A DNA stretch of 64,000 nt. It comes from Plectosphaerella cucumerina. Its lineage: Eukaryota; Ascomycota; Sordariomycetes; Glomerellales; Plectosphaerellaceae. Location of the stretch: positions 4,092,001 to 4,156,000 of the forward strand of contig JAGPXD010000003.1 in assembly GCA_020746995.1 (NCBI GenBank). The letters are read 5' to 3'. The number at the start of each line of letters is the position of its first letter. Position 1 is the first letter of the stretch. The notes beneath the pieces are model-generated. The model worked only from the letters and a program-made list of their open reading frames with translations. It made no database searches and was not told where the DNA came from. The translations under genes and the position numbers were made by a program. Below are positions 1 to 10,158 of this stretch, piece after piece.

Positions 1-735
1 TGCGGGCGCTTGTCGAAGTTGCAGAAGTAGGCCGCGACATCGTAGATAATAGCGATCTCGTACCTCACAGAGGGGGGAACGACACCTTGACCGGCGCCCT
101 GTTCATCATACGAGCATAACCCTTTCAGCCACCGGACGGCGTGGTCGGTGCTCTGCTTGTTGAGGGACCTTTTGTCTCCACAGTGGTACGACCAGCTCGC
201 GCGCTCGACAACGCCTGAGGGAGGAGCGTCAAGTGCCTCTCCGCCCTCCATCTCATCCTGGTAAATGTCCGTTGGTCAGGGTCCCCGCACTTGCGGGTCT
301 CAGACTGCGGGGGGCGCGGGGTGGCGCCCCGCCACCCGGTCCTATATAGGAGCACCTGGCCCCTCCCCAACTGCTGGGAGGGCCAGAGATCAGCTTGCAC
401 AACACCTGGAACCTACCCTCTTACTGCTACTTGGAATACAACTGCTGTTTACGAGGATACGTTTACGGAGACTCCATCACTCTGCTTGAAGTACGCACTC
501 TGACAGTTGGGAGGTCGTGCCTTTGGTAGTGGGCGATCCCGTCCGAGTTGATGCTGACGGTGTAGACATCGTTGGGTATGCCTTCGGGGATCTTGAAACC
601 CTCTTCCACGGAGGTGTTGGGGAGGTCGAAGCTGAACTCGGGATCGGAGGCGTTGAATTTGGGCATAAGGACTCCGAAGGTACTGGGGACTAAACCAGCC
701 GCGAGGAGTATGGCGGCGAGCATTTCAAGAGCCAC
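1..735 (-). CDS. Small secreted protein, C-terminus beyond the left edge
   Basis: The first exon begins at 735 and reads a clear signal peptide (MALEMLAAILLAAGLVPSTFG) followed by a mature part with the phrase GIPNDVYTVSINSDG, a pattern seen in small secreted proteins of plant-associated ascomycetes. A second open stretch on the same strand, from about 252 down to base 1, reads WSYHCGDKRSLNKQ and later IYDVAAYFCNFDKR, and is open to the window edge. Conserved-looking Cys and Asp/Ala positions suggest one protein. The join between roughly 500 and 252 is not settled: a GTGCGT donor near 501 and a TTTACCAG acceptor near 253 are candidates, and a further small exon may exist. No enzymatic motif was recognised. 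An effector-like role is only a guess. Confidence 0.4.
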
Positions 736-984
736 TTGAAGATGAAGTGAGATTTTGAGTGTGTAGATGCGACCGAGGGGATAGAGGATGGCTGGGTGAG
801 GCTGCTGATGGCTGATGTGTGGTGGGAGCCAGGTCTGCCGGTCTTACAGAGCGGACAACTTGCCATGCACCAGGGGTCCAACAAGATGTGGTTCCACGGA
901 GATCCATGGTTGTGATTCCCTCCTGGCCAACGCCTTCCAATGCTTGTCTCGGACTTGTCGATTTAACAACAGCCGCATTGGCCT

Positions 985-1500
985 CAAAGGCAACTAGCAT
1001 GGGATAACGGGCGCTCTGAACAGCACACGACACAATTCGAGTTCACGGACAAGAAATATCTGAACTTAGCACTTGTCCAGGCAGGCCTATAGAGAAGAGG
1101 CGACGTAGCAATAACACCGTCGGAGACCCTGCGACCATTCTGGCAGTACGTGCCACTCCTGTCGACCAAGTTAGGGGGGCCGGGGTGGTCGATCCACATC
1201 TCTTCGACGGTGACATTGGCACATCCGGTGTAGGCTTCCAAGTGGTTGGCATCGTCGAGTATGCCGTTAACAAAGTATGAGAACGACGTCTGGTCCTTGA
1301 AGCGGGTGACAAGCTTTGATGGGCCAACTTAGTCGATGACTCGGGTCACCTTGCCGACTTGCGGGGGGTCTTACAGTGGCTTCGAAACGGAAGTTGGCTC
1401 TGCTCTGCAGGACGGTCGTCGTGCACCTGACAAAGGAACGGGCTGGAACGCTGTGGCTGACGCGGAACCTGACGGTCTCAGCAGTCTTAACTGTCCCTGA
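985..1500 (-). pseudogene. Decayed or unresolved secreted-type gene fragment
   Basis: Two protein-like stretches lie in different frames of the minus strand. The upstream one, about 1490-1370, contains FRVSHSVPARSFVRCTTTV. The downstream one, about 1325-1110, contains SFSYFVNGILDDANH, then NVTVEEMWIDH and DRSGTYCQNG. Composition and Cys placement resemble small fungal secreted proteins. No ATG with a signal peptide and no splice pair that joins the two in frame was found; GTAAGA at about 1371 and ACTAAG near 1330 do not restore the frame. It may be a relic or a gene with an unseen exon. It lies on the same strand, upstream of the signal-peptide gene at the left edge. Function unknown. Confidence 0.25.
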
Positions 1501-1662
1501 GTTTAGGTCCAGAGGGACCCGAATCTAGCTAGCTCCTTATATAGGGCATTCTAATGCCCTACTCTCTGCCATCGTGGAAGCCATTCCTGCATCGCCGACC
1601 CCTTTCAAGGGAAGCAACGTCAACAATAATATTCTCTAGGTATCACAGACTAGGTTACCCTC

Positions 1663-3504
1663 CTAAGTTGAAATGACCGAGTAGCCGGTGATACCGGCGT
1701 AACCACCGCCCATGCAACCGCCATACGAAACCTGGGACTCACCAGGGAAGCACCAGTAGAAGAGCTCTTCTCTGTTGAACTGTCGCGTGCCCCCTATGTC
1801 GAACCTGACTCGCTGGCCAGCATAAAGGTTCACGTAGGCCGAGTTTGCGGCGGCCGGAGCTTCGTCGCAGGCGTCGAAAGAGAACATGCCTGGCCACACC
1901 TCCTGCCTGCCGAGGAAGCCCTGGCAGTTCTTGTCCCGGTACCAGTCGATGTACTTGACGTCTGGCGGCGGCGGCGGCGGTGGTGGAGGTGGCGGCGCCT
2001 GCGGCCTGGGGGTGTTGGCCGTGGGGAAGCACCCACAGTTCTGATGGGGGCCTCCCCTGCAGATGCCGATGTTGTCGCCAATGTTGCGGAGGTAGCCGTT
2101 GCAGCCCGCAAACTCGCACGACGCCAGGGAGCCGCAGCTCTGGGGTGTGCCGTCCACGGCGTTGCAGGGACAGCCCTGGTAGGCGGCCTTGCAGGTGGCC
2201 TCGCGCGTCTGGATGTTATTGATGGTGCCCTGGCAGCCGCCGGCGAGACAGCTCCCCCTGGGGCCGCACGAGGCCGCTGTCGGGCGGCACTGGCAGCCGC
2301 TGTAGAAGTTGCGGCACCGGGCGACGTTGGTGAAGTAGTCGTAGGTGCCTCCGCAACCGTTGCCGTCGCACGACTGGGGTACGCCGCAGGTGTTTCGCGT
2401 GGCCTGGCAGACACAGCCTGCAAAGTTGCCCCTGCACCTGGCCGTGTTGGAGAAGAGGTCAAAGGTGCCGGCACAGCCGTTGTTGTCGCAGGACTGGGCG
2501 TTGCCGCATGTGTTGGGCGTGGGGTTGCACTCGCAGCCGGCGAAGAAGTTGCGGCACCGAGCTGTGTTGGAGTTGGCATCGTAAGTGCCGGCGCAGTTGT
2601 TCATGTCGCAGGACTGGCGAGCGCCGCACGTATTACCTGTCGCAAGACACTCGCAGCCTGCGAAGAAGTTCTTGCACGTCGCTCGCCCCGTCGACACATC
2701 GAAGGTGCCGCCGCAGTTGTTCATGTCGCAGGACTGGCGAGCGCCGCACGTGTTGCTGGTCGCACGACATTCGCATCCTGCAAAGAAGTTCTTACACGTT
2801 GCCCGTCCTGTTGACATATCGAAAGTACCGCCGCAGTTGTTCGCATCGCAAGACTGGGGGTTGCCGCAGGTGGAAGTGGTGGCTCGACAGGGACAACCCC
2901 TTCTCTGCGTGTTCTTGCAGGTAGCTCGTCCCGTTTCCATGTCGAAAGTCCCGCTGCAATCGGCCGTGTCGCACACTTGCTCGAAACTGCAAAAACCCGG
3001 GGTGGAAGAATCGGGCGTGCAGCGGCAGCCCTCCGTGACGCCGGGACTAGTACATGTGGCAACACCGTCTACAACGCGGCCATCACAGCTGCTCAGCTGG
3101 CATGCAGGCTGTGTTGAGGGGCAGGCCGCTGTTGTCGACGAGGTGATGGGGGCAGTAGTCGTCGAAGTTGTCCACGTTGTGGAGGTTATGGGTGTGTTTG
3201 TTGTAAAAATTGTTGTCGCGGAGGCTGACCGAGTTGAAGTCCTCGTGGTCGTGGTTGCCGGAATGTCGACTATAAGTGATGAAGGATATGCGAAGAAGAG
3301 GATAGGCCCGGGTGTGGGATACCGCGCAGGGCAGAGCTCCAGCCCTCTTTTCTCAAACAGAAAAGATTCCATCATCGACCCTGATCCGTCCTTCTTGTAA
3401 AGATCAGTGGCTTCATGGCCGCCATAGGATGTCGGCGAGCCGAGGACGACGAGGACAAGGTCCAAGGCTTGTGCCGCGCAGAAAAAAGAGGTCGTCTTCC
3501 ACAT
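1663..3504 (-). CDS. Secreted Cys-rich protein with about ten 40-residue repeats
   Basis: A single-exon frame of 613 residues if the internal Met at 3504 is used. This start is preferred to the Met at 3537 because it places the hydrophobic stretch SFFCAAQALDLVLVVLGS at the N-terminus as a signal peptide. A Thr/Ser-rich linker, likely O-glycosylated, follows at about residues 80-125. Then come about ten units of about 40 residues, each with six Cys, of the form CG..QSCD.N.CGGTFD...GRATCKNFFAGCEC. A run of eleven prolines leads to a C-terminal domain starting YIDWYRDKNCQGF with further Cys. The unit spacing implies three disulfides per repeat. It is probably a wall-associated or extracellular structural or adhesive protein; no catalytic motif is seen. 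It is divergently transcribed from the WSC-subtilisin gene, with 810 bp between the starts. Confidence 0.82.
   Translation of the reverse strand: MWKTTSFFCAAQALDLVLVVLGSPTSYGGHEATDLYKKDGSGSMMESFLFEKRGLELCPARYPTPGPILFFAYPSSLIVDIPATTTTRTSTRSASATTIFTTNTPITSTTWTTSTTTAPITSSTTAACPSTQPACQLSSCDGRVVDGVATCTSPGVTEGCRCTPDSSTPGFCSFEQVCDTADCSGTFDMETGRATCKNTQRRGCPCRATTSTCGNPQSCDANNCGGTFDMSTGRATCKNFFAGCECRATSNTCGARQSCDMNNCGGTFDVSTGRATCKNFFAGCECLATGNTCGARQSCDMNNCAGTYDANSNTARCRNFFAGCECNPTPNTCGNAQSCDNNGCAGTFDLFSNTARCRGNFAGCVCQATRNTCGVPQSCDGNGCGGTYDYFTNVARCRNFYSGCQCRPTAASCGPRGSCLAGGCQGTINNIQTREATCKAAYQGCPCNAVDGTPQSCGSLASCEFAGCNGYLRNIGDNIGICRGGPHQNCGCFPTANTPRPQAPPPPPPPPPPPDVKYIDWYRDKNCQGFLGRQEVWPGMFSFDACDEAPAAANSAYVNLYAGQRVRFDIGGTRQFNREELFYWCFPGESQVSYGGCMGGGYAGITGYSVIST
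2015..3125 (-). repeat. 120-bp coding tandem repeats
   Basis: The central part of the Cys-rich gene is an array of about 120-bp units in frame. Two neighbouring units, around 2600 and 2720, share a stretch of over 30 identical bases (from ttcatgtcgcaggactggcg onward) exactly 120 bp apart, so at least one duplication looks recent. Units at the ends of the array are more divergent. Copy number is likely to vary between strains. Confidence 0.8.
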
Positions 3505-4314
3505 GGCTCTTCGCGGAAATCTGTGGAACATAGACACGTCGATGTTGAATCAAGCCTTTTTTTTTGTTACTCACTTGCGCTTGGCAAGCTCTTAAGGCTA
3601 CCCATTCTTTGGAACTAAAGGCCTGGCCGCCCGGAACCAGCTGATTCGCGGCGGTATCATCTATTAGGAAGGTGGAGTGAACAACACATGCACAATTCTG
3701 ACGCTGAGGCAATACAACGTTCAGCCCGTCAGACGGAATCGCTAGTACCGGTCAGACGGGGCTGAAAAGGGCCGTGTAGGTCGTGATGTAGCATCAAGAC
3801 GGGGGTGCAGCGTTGTACTGGCCGGCTCGGCCGAGGTTAGGTCACTTTTATCAGCCCTAGCTCAGGGCTGAAAGGCCTGGATAGGCCGTGATACGACAAG
3901 AAGCCAGGGGTCCAGCGTTGTTCTGCTGCACGAGCACGGAAACGCTTCCACAAGAAGCATAGCAGTATGAAAACCGTGGCACCTGACAGCCAGCAGAATT
4001 TCCTTCGCGAATATGGTTGGGCATTCAAACGAACGGATCCCTGTAACCTGCACTGGTCTCTATCAGCACCAGCAGGTTCATCCCCCCCCATGTCCCTAGG
4101 CCCCGCTCAACACGGAAAGGAGAGGATGAGCACCCGTGCCTGCAAACAATTCTGCGGAGAAGAAGAACCTTCTAATACTAATTCTCGTTGACAGCTCATA
4201 TATGGAGCAAGAGCACAGGAAGCCAAGCTAAGCCCGCCACACAGCCCGTCTGATTCATCCAGTGTCCCATCCAGTTCCCCATTGACAAACCTCCAAGACC
4301 ACGAGACAGCGGCC

Positions 4315-7300
4315 ATGCGTCTCTGCTGGGCCGCCGAATGTCTTCTGTTGGGCTGCCTTAGTGTCGCCAACGGCCAGCAGGTGCAATGCTCATCCCTTGC
4401 CGACGGTTGCACTGGAGGGCGGACCCACGACGCCTCCCTCCGAGATGCCATCGCCCGCTTCCAGCCTCACATGGTGTACGGTGGCCGCGGCGATTCCATC
4501 GTCTTTTCTTCGGCTGAGCGAGACAGCACACTCAGCCAGATCAGTCTGTCATGCCGAGACGGCTCCATCCCGCCCCCGATCATCGGTTCGACCGCGCAGA
4601 CGCTGTAAGTAGGACCTACCTTTGGTTGGTATAAGTACACGTTACTTACGCGTTGTCTTGTTCACTAGCTTGGAGACCATCAGGTCCTGTCCGAACCAGT
4701 GCGGATCCATCGCCATCGGTGGCGGAGACAACTGCGGCTTTGGTGTCCTCATTGCTAACGACGCGACTTCCATGCCCTGCTTCATCAAGGCCGTTGATGT
4801 TATGCCTTCAGGAACCAGCCCGACCGTGAAGCCAACCTCAGGACCCTTCATATCCATCGGCTGCTACACAGACAGATGGGACGCCAGGACGCTTACCGCA
4901 GGCTCAGCAAACGAGCCTGGCATGACCGTGGACCGGTGCATGCAGTTGGCGCAGGGGTATCGATATGCCGGAGTGGAGTATTCCACGTACGTTTGTCCGA
5001 GGGCGCACACGGCCTTGAAGACCGAGGCATGACGCGAGTACACGCTGACCAGGTCATGCAGAGAATGTTTTTGGGGCAATGAGGTTACAGGATCGGCCAG
5101 CATGGCGACTGGCCAGTGCGACATGCCATGCGACGGTCAGCCCTTCGAGCTCTGTGGTGGCGGGAACCTGATCAACGTCTACCAGAACCGGGACGTGGAG
5201 ATGCCGAAACCGACCATCGTACCGTCTGCTGGCTCATTCGGCAGCCCAGCTTGCCTTGTCGACTCGGCTGACGGCAGAATCTTGCGAAATGGCTCTACCG
5301 AGGCCTGGGGCGAGTCCGGGATGACGGTGGAGAAATGCGCCGACCTGGCGCGTACCTGGAGGTACGCCGGCGTCGAGTATAGTGGGTAAGTTTCTGGTCC
5401 CCAGTGTCTTTTCCAGGGTTGCAGCTTATTGACGCGTGGGGGACTCAGGGAGTGCTTCTGGGGCGACGACATTTTCAGCGTCGGCGACGCCGTTCTACAA
5501 GACTGCAACATGCCATGCGCCGGAAACCAGCTCGAGGCCTGCGGCGCCGGCAATCGCATGCTCGTCTACACGGACGCCTCCTGGGAAGACAAGTCAAGGC
5601 TTGAGCTTGCAGATGCAATGGAGGTCTATTATGCCCTCGTCGCCGAACTCTACGCGCTGGTCAAGCGGTGGGATGATCTCATTGCAGAGTATGAAGCCTC
5701 GCAAGGCGGGAACCAGAATGCCAAGAGGGCCATCGAACAGCGTTCTCCGGCCCTGCTGGCTTTGATCAGACAAGTAAGGCTCGATATTGGAGCCTTGTCG
5801 AGTCGCATCGGTACGTCTTCAGAGCACATTTCTGTGATATTTCCAGCTCTTTGCCAGCCAACTGACCCGGCCATGAGCCACATTGCAGAGAGCTACAACA
5901 ATCGGATAGACTATCTCTTCAAGATTGCCCATCGCAGAAATAAGGTCAGTGAGGATCCACACCTTCTTTGACGTTGACCGTGGCTCACCATGCTGACTTG
6001 ATTAGGTTGATGACGTTGAAATGGGGCTGCAAACCCGCGTCAACAACGAAGTGAATGAGCAGATGGCCAATCTGCTCGGCACCGTCGCTTCAGACTTGGT
6101 CTTCGGAGCAGCCAGAGTCGTCCGTCTCGCAGTACGTAACACTTCTGCATGAAGTTTTTTCTCGGCATTGGCTAACACGATTTTTTGCAGATCCTCGCGA
6201 TCGGTGTTCCAGAGGTTCAAGTGGGGGGGATACTGGTCGGAATATGTGAGACCTCAGCCGGGACCTACCCGTCTTGATCGTTAGGTTTCCCATACTGACA
6301 TCTCCGGTCGTACAGTTTTCTCGGCCCGTGCTCTCATCAAGAGTCTCCGAGGGATCATCGATGAGCCCAACCCGGGTCAAACACAGCCTACACAACAACA
6401 GACCCCAACGCCCACAACATGGTCCACGACGAGCACCATGTCAACGATCTGCACCGCCACGGCAACTACCACTCCCATCATCATTCTGACGAAGCAAAAC
6501 GTGAACCGCGCCCAATTCGATGGCCTCGTTGAAAGTCTGCCCAAGAGCGACGAGAACCTGATCGTGGCGGAGCCTTGGATGGATCATGTTTGTTTGCTCA
6601 TTTACTCCGCACCAGACATGATAGATGAACGATGCTGACCAGCTCTCAGTGGATATACATTGCCACACTTGATGAGTGTACCTCCATGGAACTCACCGAC
6701 AACCCTCTCGTTGAGGCGTGGAGCATCGACGCCCCGTTGGAGTTTGATGACGCGGAGGCTGCTCCCAGCGACTTGCAAAAGAGGGCACATGCTGCGGCAG
6801 ATCCAGCTAGAAACGTGGAAGAGAACGACGATCATGATGGTGTTGATGTAAGCTCTGGTGCTCCCAACTCTGCAGGCATTCTGGCACTTGAGCAACTGTT
6901 CAACGCGACTGTGTTGGAAAAGCGCGGCCCGCCAGGCCCCAACAGCCAGTTCAAGCTGCAGGAAAACAGCCCCGGCCACTTGGGTTGGATATCTCCGTTA
7001 GCACGATACGACAGCCGTCTAATGGATCGAGGATATTACTACGACTTTGGGAGTGAATACCTCTTCGACGGGTCCACCCAGCGCGCAAGTCCGCCTCCGT
7101 TGGTGTACGTCGTTGACAGTGGGTTCCTCAATCTACACCAAGTAAGAATGGACTACCTTACCTGGCGTTCCTACAATTTCAGCTAAACAAGCGCGTAAAA
7201 CAGGGACTTGGTGCCGTGTTCGACAGCTTCGGTGTATCGCCAGATGGCCGCTCTCGCGCGCCGCAGGACCCGCCACCTAACAGCCATGGAACCTGCATGG

Positions 7301-8375
7301 CATCTCTGGCAACGGGCCGGTACCACTCCGCGGCCAAGAACACGCGTCTCGTCACGGTCCAATTAGACAGCATAGGGAACGTAAGGAGTTATGCACGAAG
7401 GGCCGTCTTCGCCTTGAATCACATCATGCGCCATGCTGCGGCAAACGCTGGTACAACCAACGCCGTCATCTCCATGTCTTGGGGTAAGCATTCCATTCAG
7501 AGGCCGATTTTTTGATCTTGCATCATTCTAATCATCTCACAGGTGTCGAGAAGCCTTATCTGTATTGGCCAAGCGAACGGAATCCCCCGCCACGAGGTAC
7601 ACAACGCGCAAATGTCTTCCAAATCCTCATGCCGCTGGTTTGGTCCAAGGGCATCGTCGCCTTGGCCAGCGCCGGCAACGACCATAGATCAGGGGATATA
7701 AACAACGATGTGTACCAGATTGACTACAAGTTACCCCGTGGCGTGGGCGGCACTGACACACCCCTCATTGTGGTCGGCAACAACCAGTTCGACAACACAC
7801 GCTACCCAACATCTCAGTTTTTGGACCGGACCAGCAAAGGTGTGCTCACGGTGTATAACGTGGGCACCAACGTGGATTGCGCTGTCCGAGGCCGCCACCC
7901 AAACGGTGAATACATTGACGTCAACCAGGACAACCTGACGACATACGGCGTGGAGCCTCCTGGTACGTCGCAAGCCACCGCAATCACGGCCGGAATGGTG
8001 GCCTATTGGTTGGGTGATCCGGTCCTGCACGCACAATTCATGGTGAATGGAGTATCGGGCTTTGCGCGCGAGGTGAAGCGGCACCTCGTCAACACGGCCA
8101 TCAAGTTCAAGTGGAACACCGCCGTCGCCATAGGCGATGGCATCCCTCGCGCGGCGTTGGGGGAGTATGTTTTATGTCCGCGGGATGCTACCACGGTCGC
8201 TGGGCTTCCTGCTGTCTCCCCGCCTTTCATCCCGAGCTTGAACACGAGAAGGGTGTTGACCTACACTGACGTCACGGAGGGAACGACGATGGTACTGAAC
8301 CCGCTGGTAAGTTCTCTCTTGTTGTCTGATTAGCATGTTACTGACTGGAAGTAGCCTCAATGTCACCTGATTTGA
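4315..8375 (+). CDS. Secreted WSC-WSC-subtilisin (S8) protein
   Basis: Eleven exons: 4315-4604, 4669-4986, 5062-5385, 5449-5944, 6006-6131, 6191-6245, 6316-6587, 6650-7141, 7204-7483, 7543-8306, 8355-8375. They sum to 3438 nt, giving 1145 residues. A signal peptide (MRLCWAAECLLLGCLSVANG) is followed by an unassigned Cys-containing segment. Two WSC carbohydrate-binding domains come next at about residues 157-243 and 268-352, each with ECFWG and CNMPC/CDMPC type cores. A helical, coiled-coil-like stretch follows. Then there is a hydrophobic, Gly/Ala-rich stretch near residues 510-560, a Thr-rich linker, and a peptidase S8 domain. The triad is visible as VVDSG (D about 782), NSHGT (H about 818) and GTSQA (S about 1027), with oxyanion Asn in SAGND, so it looks catalytically intact. 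The mix suggests a protease anchored to cell wall glucan. The last exon adds only seven codons and is the least certain. Confidence 0.85.
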
Positions 8376-8600
8376 GCACGAAGGCGCGTGAAGCTTCGGC
8401 TGCGACGACCGACAATGCCCATCAACGACACCTGTTCTGGCCACGCGACCTGCTCGCGGACGACCTTCCGAAGCGAGAATTTGGACGTACGGGTACAACG
8501 CGGACGTGATCGATACAGGGCTGGGCGTGAACAACCAGAGCAGCGCGTCGCAGCATGGGAGGGACCTCGCCGTCTATTGTCTCCTTCGCATGTGCCTGGC
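8375..8600 (+). pseudogene. Relic of NLR-type N-terminal alpha/beta-hydrolase domain
   Basis: Just after the subtilisin stop, one frame reads HLFWPRDLLADDLP and the next continues with EARIWTYGYNADV, then QSSASQHGRDLAV. Together these match the conserved core of the lipase/esterase-like alpha/beta-hydrolase domain that opens many fungal STAND/NLR proteins. The two halves are one base out of register at about 8471. The upstream strand with the HGL region is missing, and no NACHT or repeat domain follows. It is therefore a short broken fragment, not a gene. It may mark a past NLR locus or a recombination breakpoint. Confidence 0.6.
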
Positions 8601-10158
8601 TGAGTTTATCTCTCATGTTGATCAGGACCATATCCTGATGTGTCCCACTCGTTTCGTCCGGCCGTTGTCGCTAGCATAAATACAGTATGGATTTAATAGA
8701 CGAGGCATATAACAAGATGACACTATTAAGGGCAGTTTCTCCAGTTCCCTCTGTGTGGCGCCCTGCTGGATGAAGTGAGGATCGTGTTAGTGGTCCTGTC
8801 GGCACCCACTAAACGGATAGCCAAGTATCGTCTAAAGTCGGGCATTAGGTAAAACCACGGGCTGTAAGCACTGGTCCGACGACGACATCCCACAGTCAGA
8901 TGAGGGTTTTAACGGACCCCGGGCCCGCAGCATGTTTAGCGAGCCGGTCCGCTACAAGACGTCGCAGAGGCACATCGCGGACTCCAGACGATTCGACGAC
9001 GAAGGCTTCACATCGGTGCGAGCTGATGTTGACGACATTGAGATGTCCTTAGGCGGCGGCATCACGCAATTAGGCTTCTAAAGCTCAGAAATTCTCCGAA
9101 CCCAGGCTTCTATCGAACATGCGCAAAGAGACGTAACCCCTACACCAAGTCGTAGACGTGTTTCTCGCTTCACCCCGGAAGCCTGATATACGATCTGGCA
9201 CACAAGATCCTCATCCCTATAGTCGAGTTCCTGACGCCGCGCGAGGCTGTCAGCCCGTCAGCGCCTCGGGGACATACCAGTCATTCGTCGGCCCCGTCGA
9301 CAGGACGCTGTCACACATACGACCGGCCCCCACCGTCCAAGGCTTGTCGAGATATTCGCGCACGGCAAATCGAACGTTCAAATGGCCTCCAGTAGCCTAA
9401 TCAAACCGCTAGAGGGAGGACCCAATTCAAATTCTCAGGCGCCTGAAAACTACACCCCCTAAGAGTAGGGGGGGGGGGGGGGGGGGGGGGGGGGGTTCGG
9501 CGCAAGTACGGATTTCGGTGCTTAACAAGGCGGAACCCAGCCTAAATAACAACGGCAAGAGAAAGCGAGTCCCCAATGCTACGAAGTACGCGTGCCTAGT
9601 ACGTGCAATCTGATAAATGCTGTACGGCGAAGACGTAAAGCGGGAAACGGATACTGGCCTGCCCTCCGATAGATAATCCAGCCCTCACTAGCTTATCTAT
9701 AGGAGAGCGGATGGGATCCCGAGTTTTCCAGTAGGTATGGTCGTATGTGGTTGAATGTCACTGCCTGCTGGTTCATAATGTCGGCTTGCGGTCGAAATAC
9801 TCACGTAACGCCGTGGCAGAACAGTTGCGAAGCACCCCAATCGGCCCCCAACAGCGCCTTTCCTTGGTGGTGGCTTCTTCACGTTACTAGCGCTTCCGGC
9901 ATTACCTGAGATGGGTAGCCGGGAGCATGGCACTGAGTGAACTGCCCAGTGGCGGCACCGCCAGGGCTTCCCCGCATGTAGACCAGTGGAGGACGCCAGT
10001 CGCACCTCGGGCAGATTCTTGGCAGCTCCGGTGCACTGACTCGACGCACCTCATGCCTCTCAAGTGACGATCCAACCCCCGGACAAACGACTGAAGGCGC
10101 TCTCTGCGTCATGAAAACTGCATCAACAAACCAGATCGAACTTTCTTACACTGGCACA
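8601..10158 (+). other. Gene-poor interval
   Basis: About 1.5 kb without a convincing gene. A 49-codon frame runs from 8932 to 9081 (starting MFSEPVRYKTSQRH) and has no recognised homology or splice partner. A poly-G run sits at 9468-9495. The last 150 bp are presumably the promoter of the alcohol dehydrogenase. Base composition is ordinary, unlike the AT-rich right arm. Confidence 0.5.
9468..9495 (+). repeat. 28-nt poly-G run
   Basis: Twenty-eight consecutive G residues, a G-quadruplex-prone homopolymer in a non-coding interval. Homopolymers of this length are often mis-sized by sequencing, so the exact count is uncertain. Confidence 0.9.

Noticed and set aside
2585..3400. Long plus-strand frames (up to 271 codons) opposite the Cys-rich gene
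   Set aside because: They mirror the GC-rich repeat array and have no domain or start context; the minus-strand frame has a signal peptide and a regular Cys pattern.
5810..5860. An extra 36-nt intron in the WSC-subtilisin gene (gtacgtcttc to tttccag)
   Set aside because: Too short to be likely, and the unspliced frame is open and keeps the total length in frame.
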